A stretch of 64,000 bases of DNA from Enterobacteriaceae bacterium RIT691 (GCA_009668205.1 WJYM01000007.1:248001-312000); one strand, 5' to 3'; positions 1 through 10,671 are shown, counted from the first letter of the stretch. A program made the numbers and translations. The notes: generated from the sequence alone by a model not told the origin.

Positions 1-36
1 GCGATGCTGGCATTAGAGACAAGGACACCATCATGA
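1..36 (+). CDS. pduO: 3' end of an upstream gene, probably pduO (partial)
   Basis: Reading frame 1 is open from the left edge and gives AMLALETRTPS followed by TGA at 34-36. The stop overlaps the pduP ATG (33-35) as ATGA, the coupling seen throughout this operon. In Salmonella the gene before pduP is pduO, the cobalamin adenosyltransferase whose C-terminal domain is of the GlcG/HbpS type, and the short tail fits such an end. Only 11 residues are visible, so the name rests on gene order. Confidence 0.5.
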   Translation, partial: AMLALETRTPS

Positions 37-1421
37 ATCCCCAAGAGCTTGAAACCTTGATTCGCGCCATTTTGCGCGAAAAACGTCCTGCGACAGAAAC
101 GCAGCCCAAGACAACGCAAGGTATTTTTACCTCAGTGGATGAAGCGATTAACGCCGCGCATCAGGCCTTTCTGCGTTATCAGCAATGCCCGTTAAAAACA
201 CGCAGCGCCATCATCAACACGCTGCGACAAGAGCTGACCCCGCATCTGCCAGCGCTCGCCGAAGAGAGCATGCGCGAAACCGGCATGGGCAACAAAGAAG
301 ATAAATTTCTCAAGAACAAAGCCGCGCTGGATAACACGCCCGGCGTGGAAGACCTCACCACCACCGCCCTGACCGGCGATGGCGGGATGGTGCTGTTTGA
401 ATACTCTCCGTTTGGCGTTATTGGTTCCGTCGCGCCCAGCACCAACCCGACAGAAACCCTCATCAATAACAGCATCAGCATGCTGGCCGCAGGCAACTGT
501 GTGTACTTCAGCCCTCATCCGGCGGCAAAAAATGTTTCTCTCAAGCTGATAGCTCTGATTGAAGAGATTGCGTTTCGTTGCTGCGGCATTCGCAATCTGG
601 TGGTCACTGTCGCCGAGCCAACGTTTGAAGCCACCCAGCAGATGATGGCACATGAAAAAATCGCCATTCTTGCCATTACCGGTGGGCCGGGCATTGTGGC
701 GATGGGGATGAAAAGCGGAAAGAAAGTGATTGGCGCCGGGGCCGGAAATCCGCCGTGCATCGTGGATGAAACCGCCGACCTGGTCAAAGCGGCCGAAGAC
801 ATCATCAATGGCGCGTCCTTTGACTACAACCTGCCCTGCATTGCAGAGAAAAGCCTGATTGTTGTCGAATCCGTTGCCGATCGTTTGATTCAGCAACTGC
901 AAGCCTTTGGGGCGCTGTTACTCAGTGCGCAGGACACCGACAAGCTTCGCGCAGCCTGTCTGCCTGAAGGCCAGGTGAATAAGAAACTGGTGGGCAAAAG
1001 CCCTTCGGAGATGCTCACTGCCGCCGGACTGCCGGTTCCGACAAAAGCCCCACGTCTGCTGATTGGCGTTGTCGATGCTCGCGACCCTTGGGTCACCTGC
1101 GAACAGCTGATGCCAATGCTCCCCCTTGTTAAAGTGAAGGATTTTTCCAGCGCGCTTGAGTTAGCGCTGATCGTCGAAGAGGGATTGCATCACACCGCGG
1201 TCATGCATTCGCAAAACGTTTCGCGGCTGAATCAGGCTGCCCGCGCCCTGCAGACCTCCATTTTCGTTAAAAACGGACCGTCTTATGCCGGGATTGGCGT
1301 CGGGGGTGAAGGCTTCACTACCTTCACCATCGCCACGCCGACAGGCGAAGGAACAACGTCGGCGCGCACGTTTGCTCGTTCCCGTCGCTGTGTGCTGACG
1401 AACGGCTTTTCCATTCGCTAA
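33..1421 (+). CDS. pduP: CoA-acylating propionaldehyde dehydrogenase PduP
   Basis: This 462-residue protein converts propionaldehyde to propionyl-CoA inside the propanediol microcompartment, recycling CoA and NAD+. It belongs to the EutE/PduP branch of aldehyde dehydrogenases. The first 18 residues (MNPQELETLIRAILREKR) form the amphipathic encapsulation helix known to target Salmonella PduP into the shell, followed by a Gln/Thr-rich linker. The segment FDYNLPCIAEKS near residue 270 carries the catalytic Cys. The length equals the family norm and the body closely matches remembered Salmonella PduP. The start overlaps the preceding stop, and pduQ follows after 10 bases. Confidence 0.96.
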   Translation: MNPQELETLIRAILREKRPATETQPKTTQGIFTSVDEAINAAHQAFLRYQQCPLKTRSAIINTLRQELTPHLPALAEESMRETGMGNKEDKFLKNKAALDNTPGVEDLTTTALTGDGGMVLFEYSPFGVIGSVAPSTNPTETLINNSISMLAAGNCVYFSPHPAAKNVSLKLIALIEEIAFRCCGIRNLVVTVAEPTFEATQQMMAHEKIAILAITGGPGIVAMGMKSGKKVIGAGAGNPPCIVDETADLVKAAEDIINGASFDYNLPCIAEKSLIVVESVADRLIQQLQAFGALLLSAQDTDKLRAACLPEGQVNKKLVGKSPSEMLTAAGLPVPTKAPRLLIGVVDARDPWVTCEQLMPMLPLVKVKDFSSALELALIVEEGLHHTAVMHSQNVSRLNQAARALQTSIFVKNGPSYAGIGVGGEGFTTFTIATPTGEGTTSARTFARSRRCVLTNGFSIR

Positions 1422-1431
1422 CGAGGCTGTG

Positions 1432-2544
1432 ATGAAACCCTTTTCACTTCGCACCACCTTGTACAGCGGCCAGGACAGCCTGAATGTTCTGCAACGCTTT
1501 GAGAACAAACATATCTGGATAATCTGCGATGCTTTCCTTGCCCGTTCGCCGATTTTCGATGCGCTGAAGCGCATATTGCCCGCCAGTAATCAGATCAGCG
1601 TTTTCAGTGACATCACGCCCGATCCCACTATCAGCACCGTGGTTCAGGGCATCAAACAGATGCAGCAACTGAAACCCCAGGTGGTGATTGGATTTGGCGG
1701 CGGTTCGGCGCTTGATGCCGCAAAAGCCATTGTCTGGTTCAGCCGCCAGGCCGGAGTGGAGATTGAAACCTGTGTGGCCATTCCCACCACCAGCGGCACC
1801 GGCTCGGAAGTGACCTGTGCCTGTGTGATCACCGACCCGGGCAAAGGGATTAAATACCCCTTATTTGACAAGGCGTTATACCCGGATATCGCCATCCTTG
1901 ATCCCGCGTTAGTGGTCAGTGTGCCCGCCAACATCACGGCCAATACCGGCCTGGATGTGTTGACTCACGCGATTGAGGCTTACGTTTCCCCTAAAGCCAG
2001 TGACTTCACCGATGCGCTGGCAGAAAAGGCCGCACAGCTGGTGTTTCGCTATCTCCCTGTGGCGGTCAGAAAAGGCGATTGCCTGGCCACTCGCGGCAAA
2101 ATGCACAATGCCTCAACGCTGGCTGGTATGGCGTTCAGCCAGGCCGGGCTTGGGCTGAACCACGCCATCGCCCATCAACTGGGCGGGCAATTCCATTTGC
2201 CGCACGGGCTGGCAAATGCCCTGTTGCTCACCGCAGTCATTCGCTTCAATGCCACAGACTCACGTGCCGAGAAACGTTATGCACGGCTGGCAAAAGCGTG
2301 CCGCCTGTGCCCTGAAACCGCGAACGACACCACCAGCCTGAATGCCCTGCTTCAGCATATCGCCCGGTTGCTAAAACAGTGCGAGATCCCCCGCTTTGCC
2401 GCCGCCCTGGGTGAGCACAAACCCGACTATCAGAGCCGCATTCCGGCGATGGTTCAGGCTGCGCTTGTTGACGTCACGCTGGCAACCAATCCGCGCAACG
2501 CAGATGCAGGGGCTATCAAGGAGCTTCTGGAGGAATTGCTATGA
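1432..2544 (+). CDS. pduQ: 1-propanol dehydrogenase PduQ (iron-containing alcohol dehydrogenase)
   Basis: Group III iron-dependent alcohol dehydrogenase of 370 residues. It reduces propionaldehyde to 1-propanol and regenerates NAD+ for PduP inside the microcompartment. Visible are the NAD-binding GFGGGSALDAAKA, the PTTSGTGSEVT segment, and metal-site histidines in NHAIAHQLGGQFHLPHG. A GTG at 1429 would add one residue. ATG 1432 is preferred because a GAGG element lies five bases upstream and the length then equals Salmonella PduQ. Its 3' end overlaps pduS by ATGA, so the two are probably coupled. Confidence 0.95.
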   Translation: MKPFSLRTTLYSGQDSLNVLQRFENKHIWIICDAFLARSPIFDALKRILPASNQISVFSDITPDPTISTVVQGIKQMQQLKPQVVIGFGGGSALDAAKAIVWFSRQAGVEIETCVAIPTTSGTGSEVTCACVITDPGKGIKYPLFDKALYPDIAILDPALVVSVPANITANTGLDVLTHAIEAYVSPKASDFTDALAEKAAQLVFRYLPVAVRKGDCLATRGKMHNASTLAGMAFSQAGLGLNHAIAHQLGGQFHLPHGLANALLLTAVIRFNATDSRAEKRYARLAKACRLCPETANDTTSLNALLQHIARLLKQCEIPRFAAALGEHKPDYQSRIPAMVQAALVDVTLATNPRNADAGAIKELLEELL

Positions 2545-3881
2545 GGACGCTTGTGGATGTCGATGCGCAAACCATTCGCCAGCATGTCAAAGCGGCTGGC
2601 GTCGTTGGCGCTGGGGGAGCAGGCTTCCCAACCCACGTGAAACTTCAGGCTCAGGTCGATACCTTTTTAGTTAATGCCGCCGAATGTGAGCCGCTGTTGA
2701 AAGTGGATCAGCAGCTGATGGCCCGGCAAGCCGCACGTCTGATTCGCGGTCTGTGCTATGCCATGACCGCCACTGGCGCAGGCACGGGGATCATTGCGTT
2801 AAAAGAGAAGTATCGCGAGGCGATAAGCGCCTTAACGCCGTTGCTGACTGAAGATATTCGCCTGCACATTCTGCCGGACGTCTATCCGGCAGGCGATGAG
2901 GTGTTAACCATCTGGATGGCGACCGGTCGGCGTGTGCCCCCCGCCGCGCTGCCTGTCAGCGTGGGCGTTGTCGTCATTAACGTGCAGACCGTACTGAATA
3001 TCGCCAGAGCCGTCGAACAACACTACCCGGTGACACGCAGAACCCTGACCGTTAATGGTGCAGTGGCAACTCCGATGACGGTCACCGTGCCTGTTGGGAT
3101 TTCTCTGCGTGAAGTTCTGGCTCTGGCGGGCGGCGCAACCGTCCCCGATCCGGGCTTTATCAACGGCGGCCCGATGATGGGAAGCCTGATGTCTTCTCTT
3201 GATACCCCCGTCACCAAAACAACCGGTGGGCTGCTGGTGCTCCCCAAAACACACGCACTCATTCAGCGACGCTTACAGGATGACAAAACCGTGCTGGCGC
3301 TGGCGAAAACCGTGTGTGAACAGTGCCGCTTATGCACCGATCTCTGTCCAAGGCATTTGATTGGCCATCCGCTGTCGCCTCATCTTCTGGTGCGCGCGGT
3401 GAACTATCAGCAAACCGCTACGCCGCAAATCCTGTTGAGTGCCCTCACCTGCTCAGAGTGCAATCTGTGTGAAAGCGTGGCGTGCCCGGTTGGCATTTCG
3501 CCGATGCGAATTAACAGAATGCTCAAACGTGAACTTCGGGCGCAAAACCAGCGCTATGAAAGACCACTTCTCGCCGCCGACGAGATGGCTAAGCACCGCA
3601 TGGTGCCAACCAAACGGCTCGTTGCCCGACTCGGTCTGAATCACGGGTATCACGACGCGCCATTTACCGAAACAGACTATCAGCCACCACAGGTCACCTT
3701 ACTGCTGCGCCAACACATCGGAGCAAGTGCCACGCCTTGCGTGAAAAAAGGGGAACAGGTTGTGCGCGGGCAATGCGTCGCGGATGTGCCTGCACAGACG
3801 TTAGGCGCCGCCATTCATGCCAGCATCGACGGCATTGTCAGCGACATTACGGCACAAGCCATTACGGTGATAAGAGGATAA
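2541..3881 (+). CDS. pduS: Cobalamin reductase / electron-transfer protein PduS
   Basis: 446-residue RnfC-like flavin and iron-sulfur protein that reduces cob(III)alamin for recycling of coenzyme B12 in the Pdu microcompartment. The N-terminal half carries the Rnf-type motif [14 protein letters not shown] near residues 20-33, the usual NADH/FMN-binding region. Two ferredoxin-like clusters follow: [12 protein letters not shown] and [13 protein letters not shown]. The C-terminal SLBB/biotinyl-like part reads [17 protein letters not shown]. It sits between pduQ and shell gene pduT, the order found in Salmonella. Confidence 0.94.
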   Translation: MRTLVDVDAQTIRQHVKAAGVVGAGGAGFPTHVKLQAQVDTFLVNAAECEPLLKVDQQLMARQAARLIRGLCYAMTATGAGTGIIALKEKYREAISALTPLLTEDIRLHILPDVYPAGDEVLTIWMATGRRVPPAALPVSVGVVVINVQTVLNIARAVEQHYPVTRRTLTVNGAVATPMTVTVPVGISLREVLALAGGATVPDPGFINGGPMMGSLMSSLDTPVTKTTGGLLVLPKTHALIQRRLQDDKTVLALAKTVCEQCRLCTDLCPRHLIGHPLSPHLLVRAVNYQQTATPQILLSALTCSECNLCESVACPVGISPMRINRMLKRELRAQNQRYERPLLAADEMAKHRMVPTKRLVARLGLNHGYHDAPFTETDYQPPQVTLLLRQHIGASATPCVKKGEQVVRGQCVADVPAQTLGAAIHASIDGIVSDITAQAITVIRG

Positions 3882-3883
3882 CC

Positions 3884-4438
3884 ATGTCTCAGGCTATTGG
3901 AATTTTAGAGCTCACCAGCATTGCGAAGGGGATGGAAGCCGGTGACGTGATGCTGAAAAGCGCCAACGTGACGCTGCTTGCGAGCAAAACCACCTGCCCC
4001 GGAAAGTATCTGCTGATGTTGGGCGGTAATGTCGGTGCCGTGCAACAGGCCGTTGCTGCAGGCGAAGCGCTGGCGGGCGAGATGCTCGTTGACAGCCTGG
4101 TTCTACCCAATCTTCATCACAGCATCCTGCCTGCGATGAGCGGTCTGAACGCGGTTGAAAGCAAACAGGCGGTGGGGGTTGTGGAAACCTGGAGTATCGC
4201 CGCCTGTCTCGCTGCCGCCGACCGTGCCGTCAAAGCCTCAAACGTCACGCTTGTTCGCGTGCATATGGCCTACGGCATTGGCGGTAAATGCTACATGGTA
4301 CTGGTGGGCGAAATCTCAGATGTAAACAATGCCGTTACCGTTGCCACAGACGTTGCGGGTGAAAAGGGCCTGCTGGTTTCGCGCGTGGTGCTCCCTCGTC
4401 CCCACGATGCCATGTGGCGACAGATAGTGGAGGCATAA
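3884..4438 (+). CDS. pduT: Microcompartment shell protein PduT (tandem BMC domains)
   Basis: 184-residue shell protein with two BMC domains. The first starts [21 protein letters not shown] and the second starts around residue 95 with [21 protein letters not shown]. Such tandem proteins form trimeric tiles. PduT of Salmonella and Citrobacter holds a [4Fe-4S] cluster at the trimer pore and is thought to work with PduS. The Cys in the loop [10 protein letters not shown] is in the first domain, so the usual pore Cys should be checked by alignment. A longer upstream reading frame is possible, but ATG 3884 two bases after the pduS stop fits the operon. The stop overlaps the pduU start (TAATG). Confidence 0.94.
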   Translation: MSQAIGILELTSIAKGMEAGDVMLKSANVTLLASKTTCPGKYLLMLGGNVGAVQQAVAAGEALAGEMLVDSLVLPNLHHSILPAMSGLNAVESKQAVGVVETWSIAACLAAADRAVKASNVTLVRVHMAYGIGGKCYMVLVGEISDVNNAVTVATDVAGEKGLLVSRVVLPRPHDAMWRQIVEA

Positions 4439-4788
4439 TGGAAAACGCACCGACCACCGATCGTATGATTCAGGAATATGTGCCGGGCAAACAGGTCACG
4501 CTGGCCCATTTGATTGCCAATCCAGGAAAGGAGCTCTTTAAAAAACTGGGGCTGAAAGATGCCGTGTCAGCGATTGGCATTCTGACCATCACCCCGAGCG
4601 AAGCCTCGATTATCGCCTGCGACATTGCAACAAAATCGGGCGCGGTAGAGATCGGCTTTCTCGACCGGTTTACCGGTTCGGTGGTGCTGACGGGCGATGT
4701 CTCCGCCGTCGAATATGCCTTAACGCAGGTCACCCGAACGCTGGGCGACGTGCTGCATTTTACCGCTTGCTCCATCACCCGGACGTAG
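4438..4788 (+). CDS. pduU: Microcompartment shell protein PduU (permuted BMC domain)
   Basis: 116-residue shell protein of the circularly permuted BMC class (PduU/EutS). The N-terminal stretch [20 protein letters not shown] matches the known PduU extension that forms a small beta-barrel over the pore. The core follows, with [30 protein letters not shown]. The ATG at 4438 shares its A with the pduT stop and gives exactly the family length. Confidence 0.94.
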   Translation: MENAPTTDRMIQEYVPGKQVTLAHLIANPGKELFKKLGLKDAVSAIGILTITPSEASIIACDIATKSGAVEIGFLDRFTGSVVLTGDVSAVEYALTQVTRTLGDVLHFTACSITRT

Positions 4789-4792
4789 CGCG

Positions 4793-6452
<1,660 letters not shown>

Positions 6453-6528
6453 TTCGGTCCTTTTTTCGGCAATTCCTCGCATATTGCTGAAATTGTCAGC
6501 AAACGATCTCACTGAGTGAAGAGAGGCT

Positions 6529-6557
6529 TTGACATGCTGCGCGGGCATCGCTAATAT
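6529..6557 (+). promoter_or_regulatory. Sigma-70 promoter of the first tRNA-Asn gene
   Basis: TTGACA at 6529-6534, a 17-base spacer and TAATAT at 6552-6557, followed by a GC-rich discriminator (CGCCCCG) typical of stringently controlled stable RNA promoters. The tRNA begins 19 bases downstream of the -10 hexamer. Confidence 0.85.
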
Positions 6558-6575
6558 TCGCCCCGTTCACACGAT

Positions 6576-6651
6576 TCCTCTGTAGTTCAGTCGGTAGAAC
6601 GGCGGACTGTTAATCCGTATGTCACTGGTTCGAGTCCAGTCAGAGGAGCCA
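6576..6651 (+). tRNA. tRNA-Asn (anticodon GTT)
   Basis: 76-nt tRNA with encoded CCA. Acceptor stem TCCTCTG pairs with CAGAGGA; the D-loop is TTCAGTCGGTAGAA, the anticodon GTT lies at 6609-6611, and the T-arm is GGTTCGAGTCC. It is identical to the two other tRNA-Asn genes in the window. By synteny it may correspond to E. coli asnT. tRNA-Asn genes are common island integration sites. Confidence 0.98.
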
Positions 6652-6660
6652 TATTTAAGA

Positions 6661-6690
6661 AGCCTGCTCAGGAAACTGAGCAGGCTTTTT
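6661..6690 (+). terminator. Rho-independent terminator of tRNA-Asn
   Basis: Stem AGCCTGCTCAG / CTGAGCAGGCT with a GAAA-type loop, followed by TTTTTG. The same hairpin, with one compensating T-A to C-G change, follows the tRNA-Asn at 39755-39830. Confidence 0.88.
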
Positions 6691-6803
6691 GCTTTTCTGC
6701 GGCAATAAAGTTTCTCCCCCACCTCCTTCACAACCGCTGTTTTTCCCCTCTCATCTCTGCCATCGGTCTTTGACTGCGGTTTTTTTGTGCACCAGTTCAA
6801 TGA

Positions 6804-6834
6804 TTCGTACATTGGTTTTGGTCATTTGTACGAA
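6804..6834. promoter_or_regulatory. Inverted repeat upstream of the alkJ remnant, candidate operator
   Basis: Perfect 8-base arms TTCGTACA (6804-6811) and TGTACGAA (6827-6834) with a 15-base spacer, 63 bases before the remnant gene. A weak promoter (TTGGTT at 6813, CATATT at 6835) lies in and next to it. The TetR-type regulator at 9000-9632 is the obvious candidate binder. This is inference only. Confidence 0.4.
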
Positions 6835-6897
6835 CATATTCCAGGGTTAAAAGCGACTCACACAGCAATGCCTGTCACGACAATTTTTGGGGTGATT

Positions 6898-7185
6898 ATG
6901 GAATTTGACTACGTCATTATCGGCGGAGGATCTGCTGGAGCAACGCTTGCCAACCGCCTGAGCGCAGAGCCTGACATTCAGGTTTGCTTGCTGGAAGCGG
7001 GCAAAGAAGGGAAAAATTTACTGGTGCGTACCCTCATCGGGGGGGTCGCGATGTTACCCGGCTACGGCAATACCAATGCACCTACCATTATGATCGCCGA
7101 AAAGGCCGTGGAGATGATCCTCGGTCATCCCACGCCCGACACAACTTCCCGCCATGCTTCCCTGATTGAGGAGACACAGTCATGA
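6898..7185 (+). pseudogene. GMC-family (AlkJ-like) alcohol dehydrogenase, internally deleted remnant
   Basis: The 95-residue frame starts with a normal GMC flavoprotein N-terminus, MEFDYVIIGGGSAGATLANR, including the FAD-binding GGGSAG and the ADP-binding glutamate in VCLLEAG. After GGVAMLPGYG near residue 58 it jumps in frame to the family's extreme C-terminus, NTNAPTIMIAEKAVEMIL. A full AlkJ/choline dehydrogenase-type enzyme has about 530-560 residues, so roughly 450 residues, including the catalytic His region, are missing. The reading frame stays open and overlaps the next gene's start by ATGA, so it may still support translation of the ligase. It cannot be an active dehydrogenase. Confidence 0.85.
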
Positions 7186-8810
7186 GTACCTTCATGATGT
7201 ACCAGCCGCTCACCAGCGGCAGCCTGATTGACCATGCCGCGCGTTATCATGCCGACACAGAGATTGTTTCAGTGAATACCCGGGGCGGTACGGAACGGAC
7301 AACCTGGCAGCAGGTGGCGCACAATGCCCATCGTGTGGCATCCGCGCTGGACCATCTTGGTGTGCCCTCCGGCGCCCGCTGTGCCACGCTGGCGTGGAAC
7401 AACCGCCGCCATCTTGAGATCTATTTCGGCGTGGGTGCAGGCGGCAGAGTAACGCACACCGTCAATCCCCGGCTGTCGGACGAACACCTCATCTACATTC
7501 TCAACGATGCAGAAGATGACGTGCTGTTCTTTGACTTCTCGTTCTGCCCGCTTATCCAACGCTTGCGCCCGCACCTGAAAACGGTGAAACACTATGTATT
7601 GATGGAGCCCCACACGGACGACATCCCTGAAGAACTGGCTCCGCTGCTGTTTTTCGACGAGCTGCTTGAGCACGGTGATAAAAATCACCGCTGGCCGGAA
7701 TTCAGTGAAACCACGCCCGCTTCGCTTTGCTACACCTCCGGGACCACGGGGATGCCCAAAGGGGTGCTCAACACCCACCGTTCACTGGTGCTGCACACGC
7801 TGAGCAGTAATCAGCCCGACGGCACCGGCATTTCTGCTCGCGACTGCCTGCTTCCGGTGGTTCCGATGTTCCACGTCAACGCCTGGGGAACGCCTTTTAT
7901 TGCCGCCATGGTGGGGGCGCGGCTGGTCCTGCCGGGGGCAAAACTGGACGGTGAAAGCCTGTTACAGCTGCTGAGCTCGGAATGCATCACCGTCGCCTTT
8001 GGGGTGCCGGTTATCTGGGCCAATGTCCTCGAAGCACTGCAAAACCATCCGCGCCCTCTGCCGCATTTCCGACGCTCTTTTGTTGGCGGTGCTGCGCTGT
8101 CGCCCGCCATGACGGAAATCTTTGAGACCGAGCACCGCATCGAACTCGTCCACGCCTGGGGCATGACGGAAACCTCGCCGATTGGCACCATTAATGCCCC
8201 TCTCCATCGCCCGCAGCCGCTCACCGAGGCGCATGCCCTCACGTTAAAAAGCGGCCAGGGGCGGCCCGTGTTTGGCATCGATTTGCGTCTGGTGGATGCT
8301 GACGGACAGACTCTTCCCAGCGATGGCAAGACGCGAGGTTATTTGCAGGTCCGCGGCCACTGGGTGGTTGGGCACTATTTTAATCAGGACAAAAGCGCGC
8401 TCACCGAGGATGGCTGGTTCGACACCGGCGATATTGGCACCCTGGATGAGCACGGTTACCTGATCCTTTGCGACCGGGCCAAAGACATCATTAAATCCGG
8501 CGGCGAGTGGATTTCTACCGTGGAACTGGAAAATGTTGCCGTCGCCCACCCGGAGATTCAGCGCGCCGCCGCCATTGGGGTGACTCACCCTAAATGGGAT
8601 GAGCGTCCGGTATTGATATGCGTCCGAAAATCAGGGAGCGAAGTGGATGAAGCCGCGCTGCACCTGTGGTTTCAGGCTCGGGTGCCTAAATGGCAAATTC
8701 CGGACAAAATCCTCTTTATCGACACGCTGCCGATGAGCGCGACGGGTAAAGTTCTGAAGAATGAACTGCGCCATGAATACGGACAAATATTGATGGGAGC
8801 GCGAACATGA
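7182..8810 (+). CDS. Medium/long-chain acyl-CoA ligase (AlkK-like)
   Basis: 542-residue member of the adenylate-forming acyl-CoA synthetases. Motifs: YTSGTTGMPKGVL (P-loop, about residue 185), the linker segment GWFDTGDIG, and the C-terminal GKVLKNELR with the catalytic Lys. Its nearest remembered relative is AlkK of the Pseudomonas alk operon, which activates medium-chain fatty acids. The alkJ-like remnant just upstream repeats the alkJ-alkK order, so the pair probably once oxidised an alcohol or aldehyde and then activated the acid. The start overlaps the remnant's stop. Substrate cannot be fixed from sequence. Confidence 0.85.
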   Translation: MSTFMMYQPLTSGSLIDHAARYHADTEIVSVNTRGGTERTTWQQVAHNAHRVASALDHLGVPSGARCATLAWNNRRHLEIYFGVGAGGRVTHTVNPRLSDEHLIYILNDAEDDVLFFDFSFCPLIQRLRPHLKTVKHYVLMEPHTDDIPEELAPLLFFDELLEHGDKNHRWPEFSETTPASLCYTSGTTGMPKGVLNTHRSLVLHTLSSNQPDGTGISARDCLLPVVPMFHVNAWGTPFIAAMVGARLVLPGAKLDGESLLQLLSSECITVAFGVPVIWANVLEALQNHPRPLPHFRRSFVGGAALSPAMTEIFETEHRIELVHAWGMTETSPIGTINAPLHRPQPLTEAHALTLKSGQGRPVFGIDLRLVDADGQTLPSDGKTRGYLQVRGHWVVGHYFNQDKSALTEDGWFDTGDIGTLDEHGYLILCDRAKDIIKSGGEWISTVELENVAVAHPEIQRAAAIGVTHPKWDERPVLICVRKSGSEVDEAALHLWFQARVPKWQIPDKILFIDTLPMSATGKVLKNELRHEYGQILMGART

Positions 8811-8944
8811 CGCTGTTGCCAAAGCCGCCGTGGTTTGTGACCCATCAGCGTCAGCTGAGCGTCGCAAAAAGACTCACTGATTTTTATTCCCGCCCAGGCT
8901 TGCAAAAACTCCCGGGTATTTTCTGGCACGCCTTGCTCGGATGA
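8807..8944 (+). CDS. Small ORF of unknown function after the acyl-CoA ligase
   Basis: 45-residue frame starting MTLLPKPPWFVTHQRQLSVA and ending GIFWHALLG. Its ATG overlaps the ligase stop (ATGA), which argues for translation. I do not recognise it. Because the other end of this operon is a deleted gene, it may equally be the N-terminal stump of a lost gene. The next 55 bases hold no recognisable continuation. Confidence 0.35.
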   Translation: MTLLPKPPWFVTHQRQLSVAKRLTDFYSRPGLQKLPGIFWHALLG

Positions 8945-8999
8945 GCTTTTCCGGTTGCGCTGCCAACGGCAGCCGGGAAGAACAAAGAACGGGGAAACG

Positions 9000-9632
9000 A
9001 TGAACCAACCGCTGCCATCAACGGTAACACGACCTGAAGAGCGCACCCAGCGTAAAACCGAGCGCCGCGAAGCCAAGAAAATGGCCATCGCCATGAGCGC
9101 GCTGGATGCGCTGAAACGCATGGGCTATGCCAACACCACCATGCGCGATATTGCCGCCGTCTGCGAGATGTCGCTCGGCAGCCTGACCTATTACTTTATC
9201 GATAAAGAAGATCTCATCACCTGGTGCGTGCGTCTGTATAAAACGGAGTTTATTCAGCGGATAAGCCGCGTGGCGGACGCTCAACTTTCGCCGCAGGGCG
9301 TGATAGCTCAGCTGGCCGACGAACTGGCGCGCTCCATCCTTGAGGATCGGGCAACGCATCGCCTGTGGTATGACATCCGCAATCAGGCGATGTTTGATCC
9401 CACGTTTTTACCCGTGGTCAGCGAGATTGAACACAGTCTCCAGCAAGTGCTTAGCGAGGTGCTGCGTACTCTGGGCGTTATCATGCCTCATTCAGCCGCG
9501 CTGGGTTATGCCATGCTGGACGGGGTCTACCGCTTTCTGTTGCAGAACACGCAAGGGAAGCCCCAGAACGAAGACTCTCTCAGCGAGCAGTTTCGCGCCG
9601 CGTTACAGGCGATTATCAGCCTGAAGGTGTAA
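9000..9632 (+). CDS. TetR/AcrR-family transcriptional regulator
   Basis: 210 residues. The N-terminal HTH lies at about residues 25-75 (ALDALKRMGYANTTMRDIAAVCEMSLGSLTYYFIDKEDLI), followed by an all-helical ligand domain. The start MNQPLPST follows GGGGAAACG. It is co-oriented with the alkK-like ligase and likely controls it, perhaps through the inverted repeat at 6804-6834. A possible CCTGACG/CGTCAGG hairpin follows the stop, without a clear T-run. Confidence 0.85.
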   Translation: MNQPLPSTVTRPEERTQRKTERREAKKMAIAMSALDALKRMGYANTTMRDIAAVCEMSLGSLTYYFIDKEDLITWCVRLYKTEFIQRISRVADAQLSPQGVIAQLADELARSILEDRATHRLWYDIRNQAMFDPTFLPVVSEIEHSLQQVLSEVLRTLGVIMPHSAALGYAMLDGVYRFLLQNTQGKPQNEDSLSEQFRAALQAIISLKV

Positions 9633-9828
9633 ACACGCCTTTCCCTCTGCTGACGGCCTGACGCCTTATCTTTCGTCAGGTCCATCCGCTGCCCCGCGAT
9701 CGCGGTTTCAGGCATCTCTCCCCCTCTCGATTGTTAACGTGATGTTTTTATTTTGTGACCAACGCGGCATTTTTAACGCTTACTTCTTAACCCCTAAGCC
9801 GTTCCTGATATGTATAAGAAAATATGAA

Positions 9829-9857
9829 ATGGAACAGTGTGCCGCTATATGGAACAG
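9829..9857. promoter_or_regulatory. Direct repeat ATGGAACAG upstream of an IclR gene, candidate operator
   Basis: ATGGAACAG occurs at 9829-9837 and 9849-9857, exactly 20 bases apart (about two helical turns). An inverted GTTCC lies at 9801-9805. The repeats sit 36 bases before the IclR regulator start, where autoregulation would act. The rest of 9633-9892 shows no gene; it contains a 12-base palindrome CCGCGATCGCGG at 9694-9705. Confidence 0.4.
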
Positions 9858-9892
9858 CAGAAAATCACCCTCAAGAATAAGAGAGATGACCC

Positions 9893-10609
9893 ATGACAAA
9901 TGCACTGCAGTCGACACAGGTGGTTTTTTCATTATTGAATTATTTCACAGTAGAAAAACCAAACTGGGGTGTCCGGGAATTAGCTCGCGTCACTCACCGC
10001 AGCCCTTCCGTTATTCAAAGAGCCATTAACGTTCTTGAACAGGAAGGTTTTCTGCTCAAAAATGCGATCAGTAAAAATTATCAATTGGGCTTCCGCTGCA
10101 TTGAATTAGGCCAATTAGCCAATTCAACGCTGTCCTTTACAGAGTTGGCTGAACTGTGTCTGCGCCCCGTTGTGGATGAGACAGGGGAAACCGTCTTCAT
10201 CTATCGCCAGCGGGACGACTATCTGGTGTGCAACTTTATTTTAGAAAGCGCTGAACACATCCGCTTTACGGCGACGGTGGGCGATCGCCTTCCGCTGCAT
10301 CAGGCCCCGTTCACCCAGGTAACGCTGGCATTTATGCCGCAGGCCGAGCAGGACGCTTATTTGGATCGCCACAATCTGGCAGACGACCCTACGCTGAAAG
10401 AGGCGCTGCACAAATGGGCACAGCAGGGATACGCCAGCTCCTGTGAAGCCTGGCAGCCTCATACCCAGGGGATTTCCGTTCCTTTATTTAACCGGCAGGA
10501 TATCGTCGCAGGTTCTTTATGTATTGCCGCCTCAAGCCTGCGAGGGGAATTAACAGAATATAAAATACTTCTGCAATCAGCGGCCAAAAAATTAAGAAGC
10601 ATTATCTAA
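9893..10609 (+). CDS. IclR-family transcriptional regulator (first)
   Basis: 238 residues with a winged HTH at about residues 5-65 (GVRELARVTHRSPSVIQRAINVLEQEGFL) and an IclR ligand-binding domain ending ISVPLFNRQDIVAGSLCIAASSL. It opens the plus-strand cluster that continues with an OPT transporter and peptidase E, so it most likely controls 10672-15192. It is distinct from the second IclR protein at 23750. Confidence 0.85.
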   Translation: MTNALQSTQVVFSLLNYFTVEKPNWGVRELARVTHRSPSVIQRAINVLEQEGFLLKNAISKNYQLGFRCIELGQLANSTLSFTELAELCLRPVVDETGETVFIYRQRDDYLVCNFILESAEHIRFTATVGDRLPLHQAPFTQVTLAFMPQAEQDAYLDRHNLADDPTLKEALHKWAQQGYASSCEAWQPHTQGISVPLFNRQDIVAGSLCIAASSLRGELTEYKILLQSAAKKLRSII

Positions 10610-10671
10610 TAAACACCGCACCAACAATAAATTAAGTCATTAACCCAATATAATACTAACAGGTGGCTGAT

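Noticed and set aside
192..902. Long minus-strand frame inside pduP.
   Set aside because: Shadow of a high-GC, strongly conserved plus-strand gene; no family resemblance.
6567..6812. Minus-strand frame across the first tRNA-Asn and terminator.
   Set aside because: Antisense of stable RNA and a terminator hairpin; no support for coding.
9739..10029. 96-codon frame overlapping the start of the first IclR gene.
   Set aside because: Different frame from the IclR gene, no ribosome site, overlaps candidate operator repeats.
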